From JANQPX01 sp965204405 (lineage in GTDB: Bacteria; Pseudomonadota; Alphaproteobacteria; Geminicoccales; Geminicoccaceae), in contig CBDBEN010000003.1 of assembly GCA_965204405.1 (NCBI GenBank), forward strand, positions 248,001-312,000: a DNA stretch of 64,000 nt, given 5' to 3'. The position numbers were made by a program, and so were the translations under genes. Shown in pieces: positions 34,088-41,912 of the stretch; positions within the stretch are counted from its first letter, which is position 1, and each line of letters begins with the position of its first letter. The notes beneath the pieces are model-generated. The model did not search any database and was not told the origin of the DNA. It saw nothing but the letters and a program-made list of their open reading frames with translations.

Positions 34088-34858
34088 ATGCTGGATCGGC
34101 ATGCAAGCATCTTGGAGGCGGTTACGGCCATTGGCGAGCCGGTTTCGGCCGCTGATCTTGCCCGGGTCACCAAGCTGCCTCGACCGACGTGCTATCGCCT
34201 GGTGTCGACGCTTGAAGATGCTGGATTTCTCGAGCGCACAGGCCATGGCGGCAAGTTTGTCCTTGGCGATCGCCTCATTCGTATCGCCATGCTCGGGATG
34301 TCTGACAGTCATGTTCAGCGCGCTGCTTCCGACGCGGTCGCTGGCGTGGTCCGTGAGATCGGGGAGACCGGATTCTTTGCCCGGCGCAGGCAGGATTTTA
34401 TCGATCTTATCCACATCGATACGCCGAAAGATCCGAAGGCCTCATTTATCTATCCGGGACTCGGCAAACGTCCCGTGCATGCTTGCTCATCTGCAAAGAT
34501 CATTGCGGCTTATGCTTCCGACCAGACGAGAAACGCCCTGATCGACAAGAACCCGGAGCCGTTTACCGGGAACACCAACATCGATCGGCAGGCCATTCTG
34601 GACGACCTCGCGCAAATCAGGCGCCAGGGATTTGCGACCTGCGACGGCGAGATCGAAGACGGCATCTTCAGCGTGGCCGTGCCGGTCCAGATCGGCGACA
34701 CGGATGCCTGCTTCAGCCTGGGCGTCGTCGGCCCATCGAAGCGCGTCAAGAGCAAACCGCTGGACGAACTCGTAACCGTGCTTGAGGACGCCGCAATACA
34801 GGCCTCATCGGCAATTCAGCGGGGTCCGCAGGCAAGAAGAGCGCCTGGGGGCGGGTAA
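34088..34858 (+). CDS. IclR family transcriptional regulator
   Basis: The 256-residue product begins with a winged HTH: ILEAVTAIGEPVSAADLARV followed by KLPRPTCYRLVSTLEDAGFL (each run shown alone). The effector domain includes GETGFFARRRQDFIDLIHID, GLGKRPVHACSSAKIIAA and the final GPSKRV segment typical of IclR proteins. The start ATG is preceded by a weak ribosome binding site. It is 58 bp upstream of the methanethiol oxidase gene in the same direction, so it probably regulates that operon, likely in response to a C1-sulfur metabolite or precursor; the effector is inference. Confidence 0.88.
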   Translation: MLDRHASILEAVTAIGEPVSAADLARVTKLPRPTCYRLVSTLEDAGFLERTGHGGKFVLGDRLIRIAMLGMSDSHVQRAASDAVAGVVREIGETGFFARRRQDFIDLIHIDTPKDPKASFIYPGLGKRPVHACSSAKIIAAYASDQTRNALIDKNPEPFTGNTNIDRQAILDDLAQIRRQGFATCDGEIEDGIFSVAVPVQIGDTDACFSLGVVGPSKRVKSKPLDELVTVLEDAAIQASSAIQRGPQARRAPGGG

Positions 34859-34916
34859 GACACAACCTACACACATTTTCATCAATCAAAGTTCGACAAC
34901 TCGAGGGAGGACAGAC

Positions 34917-36266
34917 ATGAAACGACATTATCAAGAGAGACCACTGGGCCGCACGCGACGGCTGGCTCGAGCGATCGTCCTGGCGGGCGGCACAGTCTTT
35001 TTGGCGGCAACCGCATCGAGCGCGATCGCGGACGAGACTTGTCAGTCTCCCTACATGCCCAAGATCACCGGCCACGAAGAATTCGTCTATGTCTGGACAT
35101 TGGGCATGGAAGGTGTGGGCGACGAGTCGGACAAGCTGGTGACGGTCGACACGCGGCCCCAATCCGAAACCTTCGGCAAGGTGGTGAATTCGATCTCGCT
35201 CGGCGGCCGCAACGAGGCGCATCATGCCGGCTTCAGCGCCGATCGCCGCTATCTCTGGGCAGGTGGCCTCGACACCAACAAGATCTTCATCTTCGATGTC
35301 CACTCCGACCCCGGCAATCCCAAGCTCCACAAGACGATCGACAGCTTCGTCAAGGACTCGGGCGGAGCCGTTGGGCCGCACACCTTCTACGGCCTGCCCG
35401 GCACGATGATGATCACGGCATTGTCCAACGATCAGGACCACGGCGGCCGCACTGCGCTGGTCGAGTACACCAATGACGGTGAGTTCGTCGCGACCCATTG
35501 GATGCCGACAGCCGAAGACCCGCGCGGCGCCGAACTCGCAAGCGAGGTCGTGGACGGCTACGGTTACGACGTTCGCGCGTTGATCCGCAAGAATGTCATG
35601 CTCTCCTCATCGTTCACCGGCTGGTCCAACTACATGATGGATTTCGGTCAGATGCTGCAGGACGAGGAGGCCATGAAGCGCTTCGGTCAGACGGTGGTGC
35701 AGTGGGATCTGCACACCCGCCAGCCGAAAAAGGTCATGCATGTGCCGGGAGCTCCGCTCGAGATCCGCTTCGCATGGGATCCCAATCACAACTACGCCTT
35801 CACCACGACGGCGCTGACCTCCAAGCTCTGGCTGATCAAGGAGGACGAAAACGGCGAGTGGCAATCCAAGCCTGTGGCCGACATCGGCAATCCGGCGGAC
35901 ATCCCGCTGCCGGTCGACATCTCGATCACCTCGGATGACCAGCATCTCTGGATCAACAGCTTCATGGACGGCATGACCCGCCTGTTCGACATCAGCGACC
36001 CCGAAGCGCCGAAGCAGGTCTACGAGAAGAAGATCGCCGAGCAGGTCAACATGGTCTCGCAGAGCTGGGACGGCGAGCGTGTCTACTATACCAGCTCGCT
36101 GCTCGCGAACTGGGACAAGAAGGGCGACGACAACGACCAGTACCTGAAGAGCTACACCTGGGACGGCAAGGAGCTGAAGCTGCTGTTCGAGATCGACTTC
36201 ATCGAGAAAGGTCTGGGCCGCGCGCACATCATGCGCTTCGGCAGCAGCGAACTGTACTCGAGCTGA
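34917..36266 (+). CDS. mtoX: Methanethiol oxidase / selenium-binding protein family (SBP56)
   Basis: The start is the ATG at 34917 with GGGAGG 7 nt upstream. The 449-residue protein has an N-terminal signal peptide (about 1-37, cleavage after AIA), which distinguishes periplasmic bacterial MtoX from eukaryotic SBP56. The beta-propeller family sequences are present: ETCQSPYMPKITGHEEFVYV (shown to its limit), GGRNEAHHAGFSADRRYLW, VGPHTFYGLPG and the His-rich loops. MtoX oxidises methanethiol to formaldehyde, hydrogen sulfide and hydrogen peroxide and contains copper. The following SCO and MauG genes are the known companions, thought to mature the enzyme. The context strongly supports the call. 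Confidence 0.9.
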   Translation: MKRHYQERPLGRTRRLARAIVLAGGTVFLAATASSAIADETCQSPYMPKITGHEEFVYVWTLGMEGVGDESDKLVTVDTRPQSETFGKVVNSISLGGRNEAHHAGFSADRRYLWAGGLDTNKIFIFDVHSDPGNPKLHKTIDSFVKDSGGAVGPHTFYGLPGTMMITALSNDQDHGGRTALVEYTNDGEFVATHWMPTAEDPRGAELASEVVDGYGYDVRALIRKNVMLSSSFTGWSNYMMDFGQMLQDEEAMKRFGQTVVQWDLHTRQPKKVMHVPGAPLEIRFAWDPNHNYAFTTTALTSKLWLIKEDENGEWQSKPVADIGNPADIPLPVDISITSDDQHLWINSFMDGMTRLFDISDPEAPKQVYEKKIAEQVNMVSQSWDGERVYYTSSLLANWDKKGDDNDQYLKSYTWDGKELKLLFEIDFIEKGLGRAHIMRFGSSELYSS

Positions 36267-36277
36267 CGGCTTGAAAA

Positions 36278-36305
36278 GTGGAGCATGGGTTCGCCCATGT
36301 TCCAC
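36278..36305 (+). promoter_or_regulatory. UUCG-loop hairpin between mtoX and the SCO gene
   Basis: GTGGAGCATGGG and CCCATGTTCCAC form a 12-bp stem with one G-U pair and a TTCG tetraloop, 12 bp after the mtoX stop. No T run follows, so it is more likely an mRNA-stabilising or partially attenuating structure than a terminator. It could set a higher level of the oxidase than of its maturation factors. Confidence 0.6.
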
Positions 36306-36335
36306 CTGCTCGTCACCTGTGGGAGGATGCGTCCT

Positions 36336-37100
36336 GTGTTCGGCAGAAAAAAAAAGACGATCGGCGATAGGCTCGGGCGTCAGCTCAACAGTACCGCTCT
36401 GATATCGGGTCTCGTGCTCGGCATGGCCATGGGCAGTCAGACTACGCTAGCCGATGCCACGCCGGAAGAAATAGGACAAGGGATCGCCAATTACGCCAGC
36501 CTGTTTCCAAGAACGGCCGACTATGACTTCGAGCCACCGGTGCCCGGCAGCTACAAGCTCCACCCACTGAAGGCAGCGCCGGACGGGACGGTCCTCGATC
36601 ACACCAGCAAAGCCGGCAGGCTGAGTGATATTCTGAACGAAAAAATCTCGCTGGTAAGCTTCGTCTATTTGCTATGCAGCGATGAGCAGGGATGTCCGCT
36701 GGCTATGGCTACGCTTTTCGACATCCACGAAGGCAGCGGAGAAGCGGCAGGTCTGAAGGACCATGTACAATTGGTCACAATCAGCTTCGATCCGGCAAGG
36801 GATACGCCGGAAGCGCTCGACGCTTTTGCCTATCCGACGCTGCATGGCGCCAATGCCGATCGAAAGCTGGACTGGCAGTTCCTGACGACACGCGACGAAA
36901 CCGAGCTCGAGCCGATCATCGAGGGCTTCGGCCAGGCCGTCGATCGTTCCGGCGACAATGATGTGATCAACCATCTGCTCCGCATGTTTCTGGTCGACCG
37001 GGAAGGGCAGATCAGGAATGTCTATGGCCTCGGGATGCTCGACCCGCGCCTCCTGATGACCGACATCGAAACACTTTTGATCGAGGAAGCGGGCATGTGA
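36336..37100 (+). CDS. SCO1/SenC family copper chaperone-like protein of the mtoX operon
   Basis: The product is about 254 residues from the GTG at 36336, chosen because GGGAGG lies 9 nt upstream; the ATG at 36327 is directly adjacent to that site. A signal or anchor segment lies at about residues 21-40 (ALISGLVLGMAMG). The thioredoxin-like SCO domain has a Cys pair in YLLCSDEQGCPLAMA: the spacing is C-x5-C instead of the C-x3-C of classical SCO1. An ITISFDPARDTPE-like segment (here TISFDPARDTPEAL) and a later conserved His region (INHLLRMFLVD) follow. It probably delivers copper to MtoX in the periplasm; the altered spacing makes this an inference. Confidence 0.83.
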   Translation: MFGRKKKTIGDRLGRQLNSTALISGLVLGMAMGSQTTLADATPEEIGQGIANYASLFPRTADYDFEPPVPGSYKLHPLKAAPDGTVLDHTSKAGRLSDILNEKISLVSFVYLLCSDEQGCPLAMATLFDIHEGSGEAAGLKDHVQLVTISFDPARDTPEALDAFAYPTLHGANADRKLDWQFLTTRDETELEPIIEGFGQAVDRSGDNDVINHLLRMFLVDREGQIRNVYGLGMLDPRLLMTDIETLLIEEAGM

Positions 37101-38296
37101 CTAGTCTGATCCGAACTTTTAGGACAAGCCTCACCGTCGCAGCATTTGTGCTCACGGCCTCGGGAATGCTTCGGGCGGCAGACGGAAGCCTGGCACCACC
37201 TTGGGCCAAACAGGCACTGTCGAGGGTAACCAATCCTATCCTTGGATTGCCGCCCATCGTTTTCCCGGAGGAAAACCCACCGACCACGGAAAAGATCGCG
37301 CTCGGCCGAAAAATCTTTTTCGACCGTCGCCTGTCGCTCAACCGCACCATGTCCTGCGCCATGTGTCACATCCCGGAGCAGGGGTTCACCAATTGGGAGC
37401 TGCAGACGCCTGTCGGATTCGAGGGGCGCAGCATTCGCCGGAACGCGCCCACGATCGTCAACGTGGCTTTTTACACGTCATTGTTCACCGACGGCAGAGA
37501 GACGGCGCTGGAAACCCAATGGCTATCGCCGGCAGTGGCAGGCAACGAGATGGCCAACCCGTCCATCGGCTATGTGATCGCGCTGATCCAAAGCCTCGAT
37601 GATTATGACGAACGCTTCGAGGCCATCTTCGGCGGCCCGCCCACCGCCGATCGCATTGGCATGGCGCTTGCCTCCTATCAGCGCACGCTCACCGCCGGCA
37701 ATAGCCGTTTCGATCGCTGGCGCTACGGCGATGAACCGGACGTCCTGTCACCTTCGGAAGCGCGCGGTTTCGCTTTGTTCGATGGCAAAGCAGGCTGCAC
37801 AGGCTGCCATCTGATCGGCAATGACCATGCGCTGTTCACTGACAACGCCTATCATGACATCGGTTATGGATTGTGGCGGGAACAGCTCCGCCAGAACCCG
37901 CCGGAGACTGAAATGGTCGAGGTCGCACCAGGCGTCACCTATCCGACACCGCGAGCGACCATCGATGCCGTAAGCGAAAAGAAAGCACCGGACCTCGGCC
38001 GCTACGAGGTCACCCAGACGCCAACCGATAGCTGGAAATTTCGAACGCCTTCACTGCGCAACGTCGCCATCACCGCACCCTATATGCATGACGGCGGCAT
38101 GGCCTCTCTTCGCGATGTGCTGACCTTCTACAACGGAGGCGGGCGGCCTCACGAAGGTCAGGACGAAGCCATCGAACCCCTCGGCCTGTCGCCTCAAGAC
38201 ATCGACGACCTGGAAGATTTTCTGCGCTCGCTGACCTCACCCGATATCGCCCAACTCGTCCGCGAGGCACGAACGGCCGCTCCCGACAATTGGTAG
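37097..38296 (+). CDS. MauG/di-haem cytochrome c peroxidase family protein of the mtoX operon
   Basis: The 399-residue protein starts with GTG at 37097, overlapping the SCO gene stop by 4 bp. A signal peptide spans about residues 1-27. The two haem c sites are CAMCH at residues 87-91 and CTGCH at 234-238, and the N-terminal region has IALGRKIFFDRRLSLN, the family opening. MauG-type enzymes use hydrogen peroxide to make high-valent iron and modify a partner protein, for example tryptophan cross-linking in methylamine dehydrogenase. In mtoX operons it is proposed to mature MtoX. No obvious terminator follows; the intergenic region contains palindromic repeats. Confidence 0.88.
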   Translation: MTSLIRTFRTSLTVAAFVLTASGMLRAADGSLAPPWAKQALSRVTNPILGLPPIVFPEENPPTTEKIALGRKIFFDRRLSLNRTMSCAMCHIPEQGFTNWELQTPVGFEGRSIRRNAPTIVNVAFYTSLFTDGRETALETQWLSPAVAGNEMANPSIGYVIALIQSLDDYDERFEAIFGGPPTADRIGMALASYQRTLTAGNSRFDRWRYGDEPDVLSPSEARGFALFDGKAGCTGCHLIGNDHALFTDNAYHDIGYGLWREQLRQNPPETEMVEVAPGVTYPTPRATIDAVSEKKAPDLGRYEVTQTPTDSWKFRTPSLRNVAITAPYMHDGGMASLRDVLTFYNGGGRPHEGQDEAIEPLGLSPQDIDDLEDFLRSLTSPDIAQLVREARTAAPDNW

Positions 38297-38440
38297 GCAA
38301 AAACGCCTGCTTTTCGCGGGCATTGGGGGACGAGCCATTGTCCTGATTTCGATGTTCGTTGGATTATCCGCCGCTGTCTCTGCCGTCGGAACAATCACTC
38401 TTCATCTTTTCTTCATCATCGAGCGTCAGGATGGCTTCCC

Positions 38441-38519
38441 TGGTCCATGAGATCCTGGGAATCCGCACGCCTTTCGGAAAGAGAGGGCGAGGCTCGGATT
38501 CCCAGGATCTCATGGACCA
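38441..38519. repeat. 25-bp perfect inverted repeat (dispersed motif A)
   Basis: The arms at 38441-38465 and 38495-38519 are perfectly complementary over 25 bp (the left arm begins TGGTCCATGAGATCC), separated by a 29-bp loop. The outer part of the arm recurs at 45484-45504 with one difference in 21 positions. It lies after the MauG gene in a gene-free stretch and could act as a bidirectional terminator, although no T run follows. Confidence 0.7.
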
Positions 38520-38611
38520 AAGTCAGGTCTACTTCGGTTGGGTTAACGAGAGGTTAAGCTCGCGAGTTCGAACGAGCTTCGAAATCACGGCACCGGAGCT
38601 TTTTTAGTCCA

Positions 38612-38720
38612 ACGGAACCAGCCCGCTTCCCCCTCCTGCTACCCACAGGATCCCGCGGATGGTTCGGAGGGCGAGCAGGCTGGTGGTGACTGCATAAGAT
38701 CAAAAAAACACTTTAGAGAC
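38612..38720. repeat. Dispersed palindromic repeat B, diverged copy
   Basis: This block begins AACGGAACCAGCCCGCT and ends GCAGGCTGGTGGTGAC followed by GATCAAAAAAACACTTTAGAG. It matches, in inverted orientation, the better-conserved copy around 59985-60101, including the flanking GATC and A-rich tail. The internal arms here are imperfect. It fills the space before the tenA gene. I could find no coding signal in it. Confidence 0.6.
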
Positions 38721-38728
38721 CACACCGC

Positions 38729-39394
38729 TCAAGAAGCCGGCCATGTCTCCAAGCGATAGGCACTGTCCCAGAACATCCATTCCAGCATCGAAGCACGTTC
38801 GAAAGAGGCCATCATCTCGGAGCGAATGAGAGGCGTCGTCTCTTCGGCTATGTGATCAGTGATCTTGATCACCTTCTTCACGCTTTCGGCGAACTCATCG
38901 TCGGCATAGGTATCGATCCACGCCTGATAGGGGTTGTCGGGGTTGGCGATCTCAAGCAAATGCTTGCCGACTTCCCAGTAGATCCAAAAGCAAGGCAGGA
39001 GCGCGGCGACCGACACCTCGTAAGGGGAATTGTGGGCGGTCGACAACAGGTAGTGGATATAATGGGAGCAGGTCGGCGAGGGCTTGGCTGCAGCGGCTTG
39101 GTCCGCATCGATGCCGAAGTCCTTGAAAAACCCTTCATGGAGGGCACGTTCGACCACCACGCATTCCTCGGCACTGCGGATCAGCTGGATCATCGCGTCG
39201 GGATCGGGTGCCCGGGCGCCGGTTACCGCGAGCGCCTTGCCGAAATAGATGAGGTAGTGAGCGTCCTGCAGCATGTAGTGAACGAAGCGCTCGCGAGACA
39301 GCGAGCCGTCCGCAAGCTCTTGGTTGAATCTCATCGCCAGAATTTTTTGGTAAAGCGGCGTGATGTGCTTCCACGCCTCTGTCGAAAAGCTCAT
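38729..39394 (-). CDS. tenA: Aminopyrimidine aminohydrolase / thiaminase II (TenA)
   Basis: The start is the ATG at 39392-39394, which has GGAGG 6 nt upstream and overlaps the thiD stop by 4 bp; the frame extends to 39418. The 221-residue protein has TenA family residues: the active-site Asp in YMLQDAHYLIYFG, the catalytic Cys in ALLPCFWIYWEVG, and the Glu/Trp in MLEWMFWDSAY. TenA hydrolyses aminopyrimidines derived from degraded thiamine to give HMP for reuse. Here it ends a TPP-riboswitch-controlled salvage operon with ThiD, ThiE and ThiM, an appropriate set for recycling thiamine breakdown products. Confidence 0.92.
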   Translation of the reverse strand: MSFSTEAWKHITPLYQKILAMRFNQELADGSLSRERFVHYMLQDAHYLIYFGKALAVTGARAPDPDAMIQLIRSAEECVVVERALHEGFFKDFGIDADQAAAAKPSPTCSHYIHYLLSTAHNSPYEVSVAALLPCFWIYWEVGKHLLEIANPDNPYQAWIDTYADDEFAESVKKVIKITDHIAEETTPLIRSEMMASFERASMLEWMFWDSAYRLETWPAS

Positions 39395-40227
39395 GAAGCG
39401 CCTCCATGTTGCCGCCAAAGCGCATGGAAATGATGCACCGGCCCGTGGCCGTGACCGACGTCGAGCCGGTCGGCGGCGGCGATGGCCTCACTGATATAAG
39501 CCTTGGCTGTATTAACCGCGGCAGGCAGAGCGAATCCTTGGCCGAGCAGTGCTGCGATCGCCGCGGATAGGGTACAGCCGGTTCCATGGGTATTGACGGT
39601 GTCGATGCGCTCGGCATGAAGGCGCTGGCGATCCGTGCCATTGTCGAACAGGTCGAAGGAATGGGGTCCATCCAGATGCCCGCCCTTCAAGAGCACCGCT
39701 TTGGCGCCAAGCCCGCGCAGCGCTTCGATCGCCTGGGCCATGGACGACTCGTCGCGAGGCGGTTCCTGGCCAAGGAGCACACCGGCTTCCGGCAGATTGG
39801 GGGTGATGATGGTCGCGAGCGGCAAGAGATGACGCACCAGAGCCGAGACCGCTTCTGGCTGAAGGAGTGAATCGCCGCTCTTGGACACCATGACAGGATC
39901 AAGCACGATCGACCTGGCGCTGTGGTAATCAAGCCGACCAGCAACCACATCGATCACCTCGGGCCTGGACAGCATCCCGATCTTGACCGCATCGATTCGG
40001 ATGTCGCTGAAGACCGCATCCAGCTGCGCCGCGATCACATCAGGAGGAATGTCGCTGATTGCAGTGACGCTGTGGGTGTTTTGCGCGGTCACCGCGGTGA
40101 TCACCGACGTGCCATAGGTGCGAAGGGCGGAAAAGGTCTTGAGATCCGCCTGAATGCCTGCCCCACCGCCCGAGTCGGAGCCGGCAATCGTCAGAACATT
40201 GGCGATCGGCGGGCCTTCCCTGGTCAT
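39391..40227 (-). CDS. thiD: Hydroxymethylpyrimidine (phosphate) kinase ThiD
   Basis: The 278-residue product has the ribokinase fold with the ThiD opening ANVLTIAGSDSGGGAGIQAD (start of the ATP and substrate site) and the anion-hole motif NTHGTGCTLSAAIAALL near the C-terminus, with the catalytic Asp in the GTGC region. ThiD phosphorylates HMP and HMP-P to HMP-PP. The intermediate segment VLDPVMVSKSGDSLL is also family-typical. It overlaps thiE by 4 bp and tenA by 4 bp, so translational coupling is evident. HMP released by TenA would be its substrate. Confidence 0.94.
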   Translation of the reverse strand: MTREGPPIANVLTIAGSDSGGGAGIQADLKTFSALRTYGTSVITAVTAQNTHSVTAISDIPPDVIAAQLDAVFSDIRIDAVKIGMLSRPEVIDVVAGRLDYHSARSIVLDPVMVSKSGDSLLQPEAVSALVRHLLPLATIITPNLPEAGVLLGQEPPRDESSMAQAIEALRGLGAKAVLLKGGHLDGPHSFDLFDNGTDRQRLHAERIDTVNTHGTGCTLSAAIAALLGQGFALPAAVNTAKAYISEAIAAADRLDVGHGHGPVHHFHALWRQHGGAS

Positions 40228-40886
40228 GCCGCCTGTTCCTTCCGCGCTGCCAGCGCCCGATCGACGGCGAACTTAAGACTTTCGGCCGCCGCTCTGGGAT
40301 CGCTGGCGGCCATGATCGCCGAGATCACCGAAATCCCATCGGCGCCGGCTTCGATGGCATCGGCAGCATTACCCGCATCGAGCCCCCCGATTGCCACCAG
40401 CGGCAGGGCGGTCAGCGCGCGCGCCTTCGCCATGCCCTCTTTACCGACCGGCGGGCCGGCATCGGCCTTGGATCCGGTCGACGCGAACGGGCCATGGGCG
40501 ACATAATCGAGATGAGCTGGATCGGCGGCCGGTGTCTGGGCCGGATCGTCGATGGAAAGGCCGATGATCGCCTGGTCGCCCAGGATCTCCCGCGCCGCGG
40601 CGGGCGGGAGATCACTCTGGCCGATATGACAGCCGACACCCGCCGCCGCTGCGACATCGACCCGATCGTTGACCAGAAGCGGAATGCCCAGGGGCTGGAG
40701 CAGTTGCTTCAACGCCAAGGCCTGATCCAAGAGAGGCCTGGCATCGCTTTCCTTGTCCCGGATTTGCACCAGGCTGACACCGCCTTTGACCGCTGCGCCG
40801 ACGACATCCAAGAGCCGCCGGCTGCCGATCATCACCGGATCGGTGATCAGATACAGGGAAAGATCGAGAGGCGACGATGGTGTCAT
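40224..40886 (-). CDS. thiE: Thiamine-phosphate synthase ThiE
   Basis: The 220-residue protein is a TIM-barrel ThiE: GGVSLVQIRDKESDAR near the start contacts the pyrimidine pyrophosphate, LLVNDRVDVAAAAGVGCHIG and QSDLPPAAAREILGD form the central site, and GGLDAGNAADAIEAGADGI with VISAI (kept under the limit here as GGLDAGNAADAIEAG) completes the phosphate site. It condenses HMP-PP and THZ-P to thiamine phosphate. It overlaps thiM and thiD by 4 bp each. The expected conserved residues appear to be present, so I take it as functional. Confidence 0.93.
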   Translation of the reverse strand: MTPSSPLDLSLYLITDPVMIGSRRLLDVVGAAVKGGVSLVQIRDKESDARPLLDQALALKQLLQPLGIPLLVNDRVDVAAAAGVGCHIGQSDLPPAAAREILGDQAIIGLSIDDPAQTPAADPAHLDYVAHGPFASTGSKADAGPPVGKEGMAKARALTALPLVAIGGLDAGNAADAIEAGADGISVISAIMAASDPRAAAESLKFAVDRALAARKEQAA

Positions 40887-41683
40887 GTTATCCTCACACC
40901 GTCATGGAGCATCACTTCGTCAAGGGATGCGAGGCAATCCAGCAAGCGCCAGCGAAGACTGCCAGGCCCCTCGGCGGCCTCGGCGGCCCGCTCCGCCGCC
41001 AGCCCGTAGACCGAAAGCGCTTCCGCAGCAGCAGCCAGTGGATCGGCTTCCACCACCGAGAACGCACCGACAACGGCGCTCGACAGGCAGCCAAGCGCTG
41101 TCACTTGGGTCATCATCGGATGGCCGTTCGCGACCTGCAGAACCTGCTCGCCATCGGTGATCTGATCGACCGCGCCGGTGACCGCCACCACCGTGCCCAA
41201 TTGCCGGGCCAGCCCCCTCGCCGCGTCGATCGCCTCGTCGCTGCCATGGGTGCTGTCGACGCCTTTGGTCGGCCCGAGGCTCGCCCCCGCGAGCGCCAGA
41301 ACTTCCGAAGCATTCGCTCGAATGACGGTGGGCTCCATGGCGGCAAGCTCGCTCGCGACCCGCGTTCGGTACGGTGTCGCGCCAACGCCGACAGGATCGA
41401 GAACCCAAGGCTTATTCTTGGCATTCATCGCCTTGACGGCTTTCATCATCGACGCGACCCAGGGCGGCGTCAGCGTGCCGATATTGATAACGAGCGCGCT
41501 GGCGATCGCAGCGAAGTCAGCCACCTCTTCCTCGGCATGGACCATAGCCGGCGAGGCGCCAAACGCCAGCAGGCCATTCGCCACCACGTCCATCGAGACG
41601 AAATTGGTGATGTTCTGAACAAGGGGAGCCTCTCGACGGACGGCTTGCAAGCTTGCCCAACATCGGGCAGCATCGACGTTCAT
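40883..41683 (-). CDS. thiM: Hydroxyethylthiazole kinase ThiM
   Basis: The start is the ATG at 41681-41683 with AAGGAGG 7 nt upstream; the frame is open back into the riboswitch at 41812, which cannot be translated start. The 266-residue kinase shows VQNITNFVSMDVVANGLLA (split as NITNFVSMDVV), KPWVLDPVGVGATPYR, and the ATP-site QVTALGCLSSAVVGAF. The catalytic Cys-like position is GCLSSAV. ThiM phosphorylates hydroxyethylthiazole for salvage. It is the first gene of the operon thiM-thiE-thiD-tenA; thiC and thiG are not seen in the window, consistent with salvage rather than full synthesis at this locus. Confidence 0.93.
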   Translation of the reverse strand: MNVDAARCWASLQAVRREAPLVQNITNFVSMDVVANGLLAFGASPAMVHAEEEVADFAAIASALVINIGTLTPPWVASMMKAVKAMNAKNKPWVLDPVGVGATPYRTRVASELAAMEPTVIRANASEVLALAGASLGPTKGVDSTHGSDEAIDAARGLARQLGTVVAVTGAVDQITDGEQVLQVANGHPMMTQVTALGCLSSAVVGAFSVVEADPLAAAAEALSVYGLAAERAAEAAEGPGSLRWRLLDCLASLDEVMLHDGVRIT

Positions 41684-41750
41684 TTCTCGCCTCCTTAGAG
41701 CCGAGGACCGCATCGAGACGCTTGGGGAAGGGTCGGTTGCGGCAATATCG

Positions 41751-41824
41751 GCTCCCTGCGCTGGCATGACCCAGATCAGGTTCGACGGGTTTACTCTCAG
41801 TCCCTCCATCAAGGGACACCCCGG
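41751..41824 (-). promoter_or_regulatory. TPP riboswitch (thi-box)
   Basis: Reading the minus strand from 41824 to 41751 gives the thi-box landmarks in order: CCGGGGTG, CTGAGA, ACCC, GAACCTGATCTGG, CCAGCG, AGGGA. The aptamer is 68 nt upstream of the thiM ATG, so TPP should turn the salvage operon off by hiding the ribosome binding site or by early termination. Its transcription start lies near 41830-41860, divergent from the Tat-type binding protein gene. Confidence 0.93.
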
Positions 41825-41912
41825 CTAGATACAGCATCATGAACGTGGCCCTTTGCCCACGCGCTGTCAACCGGGTGCCTGGAGGCACCGGCTTCTTTGG
41901 AAGAGCTGCAAG

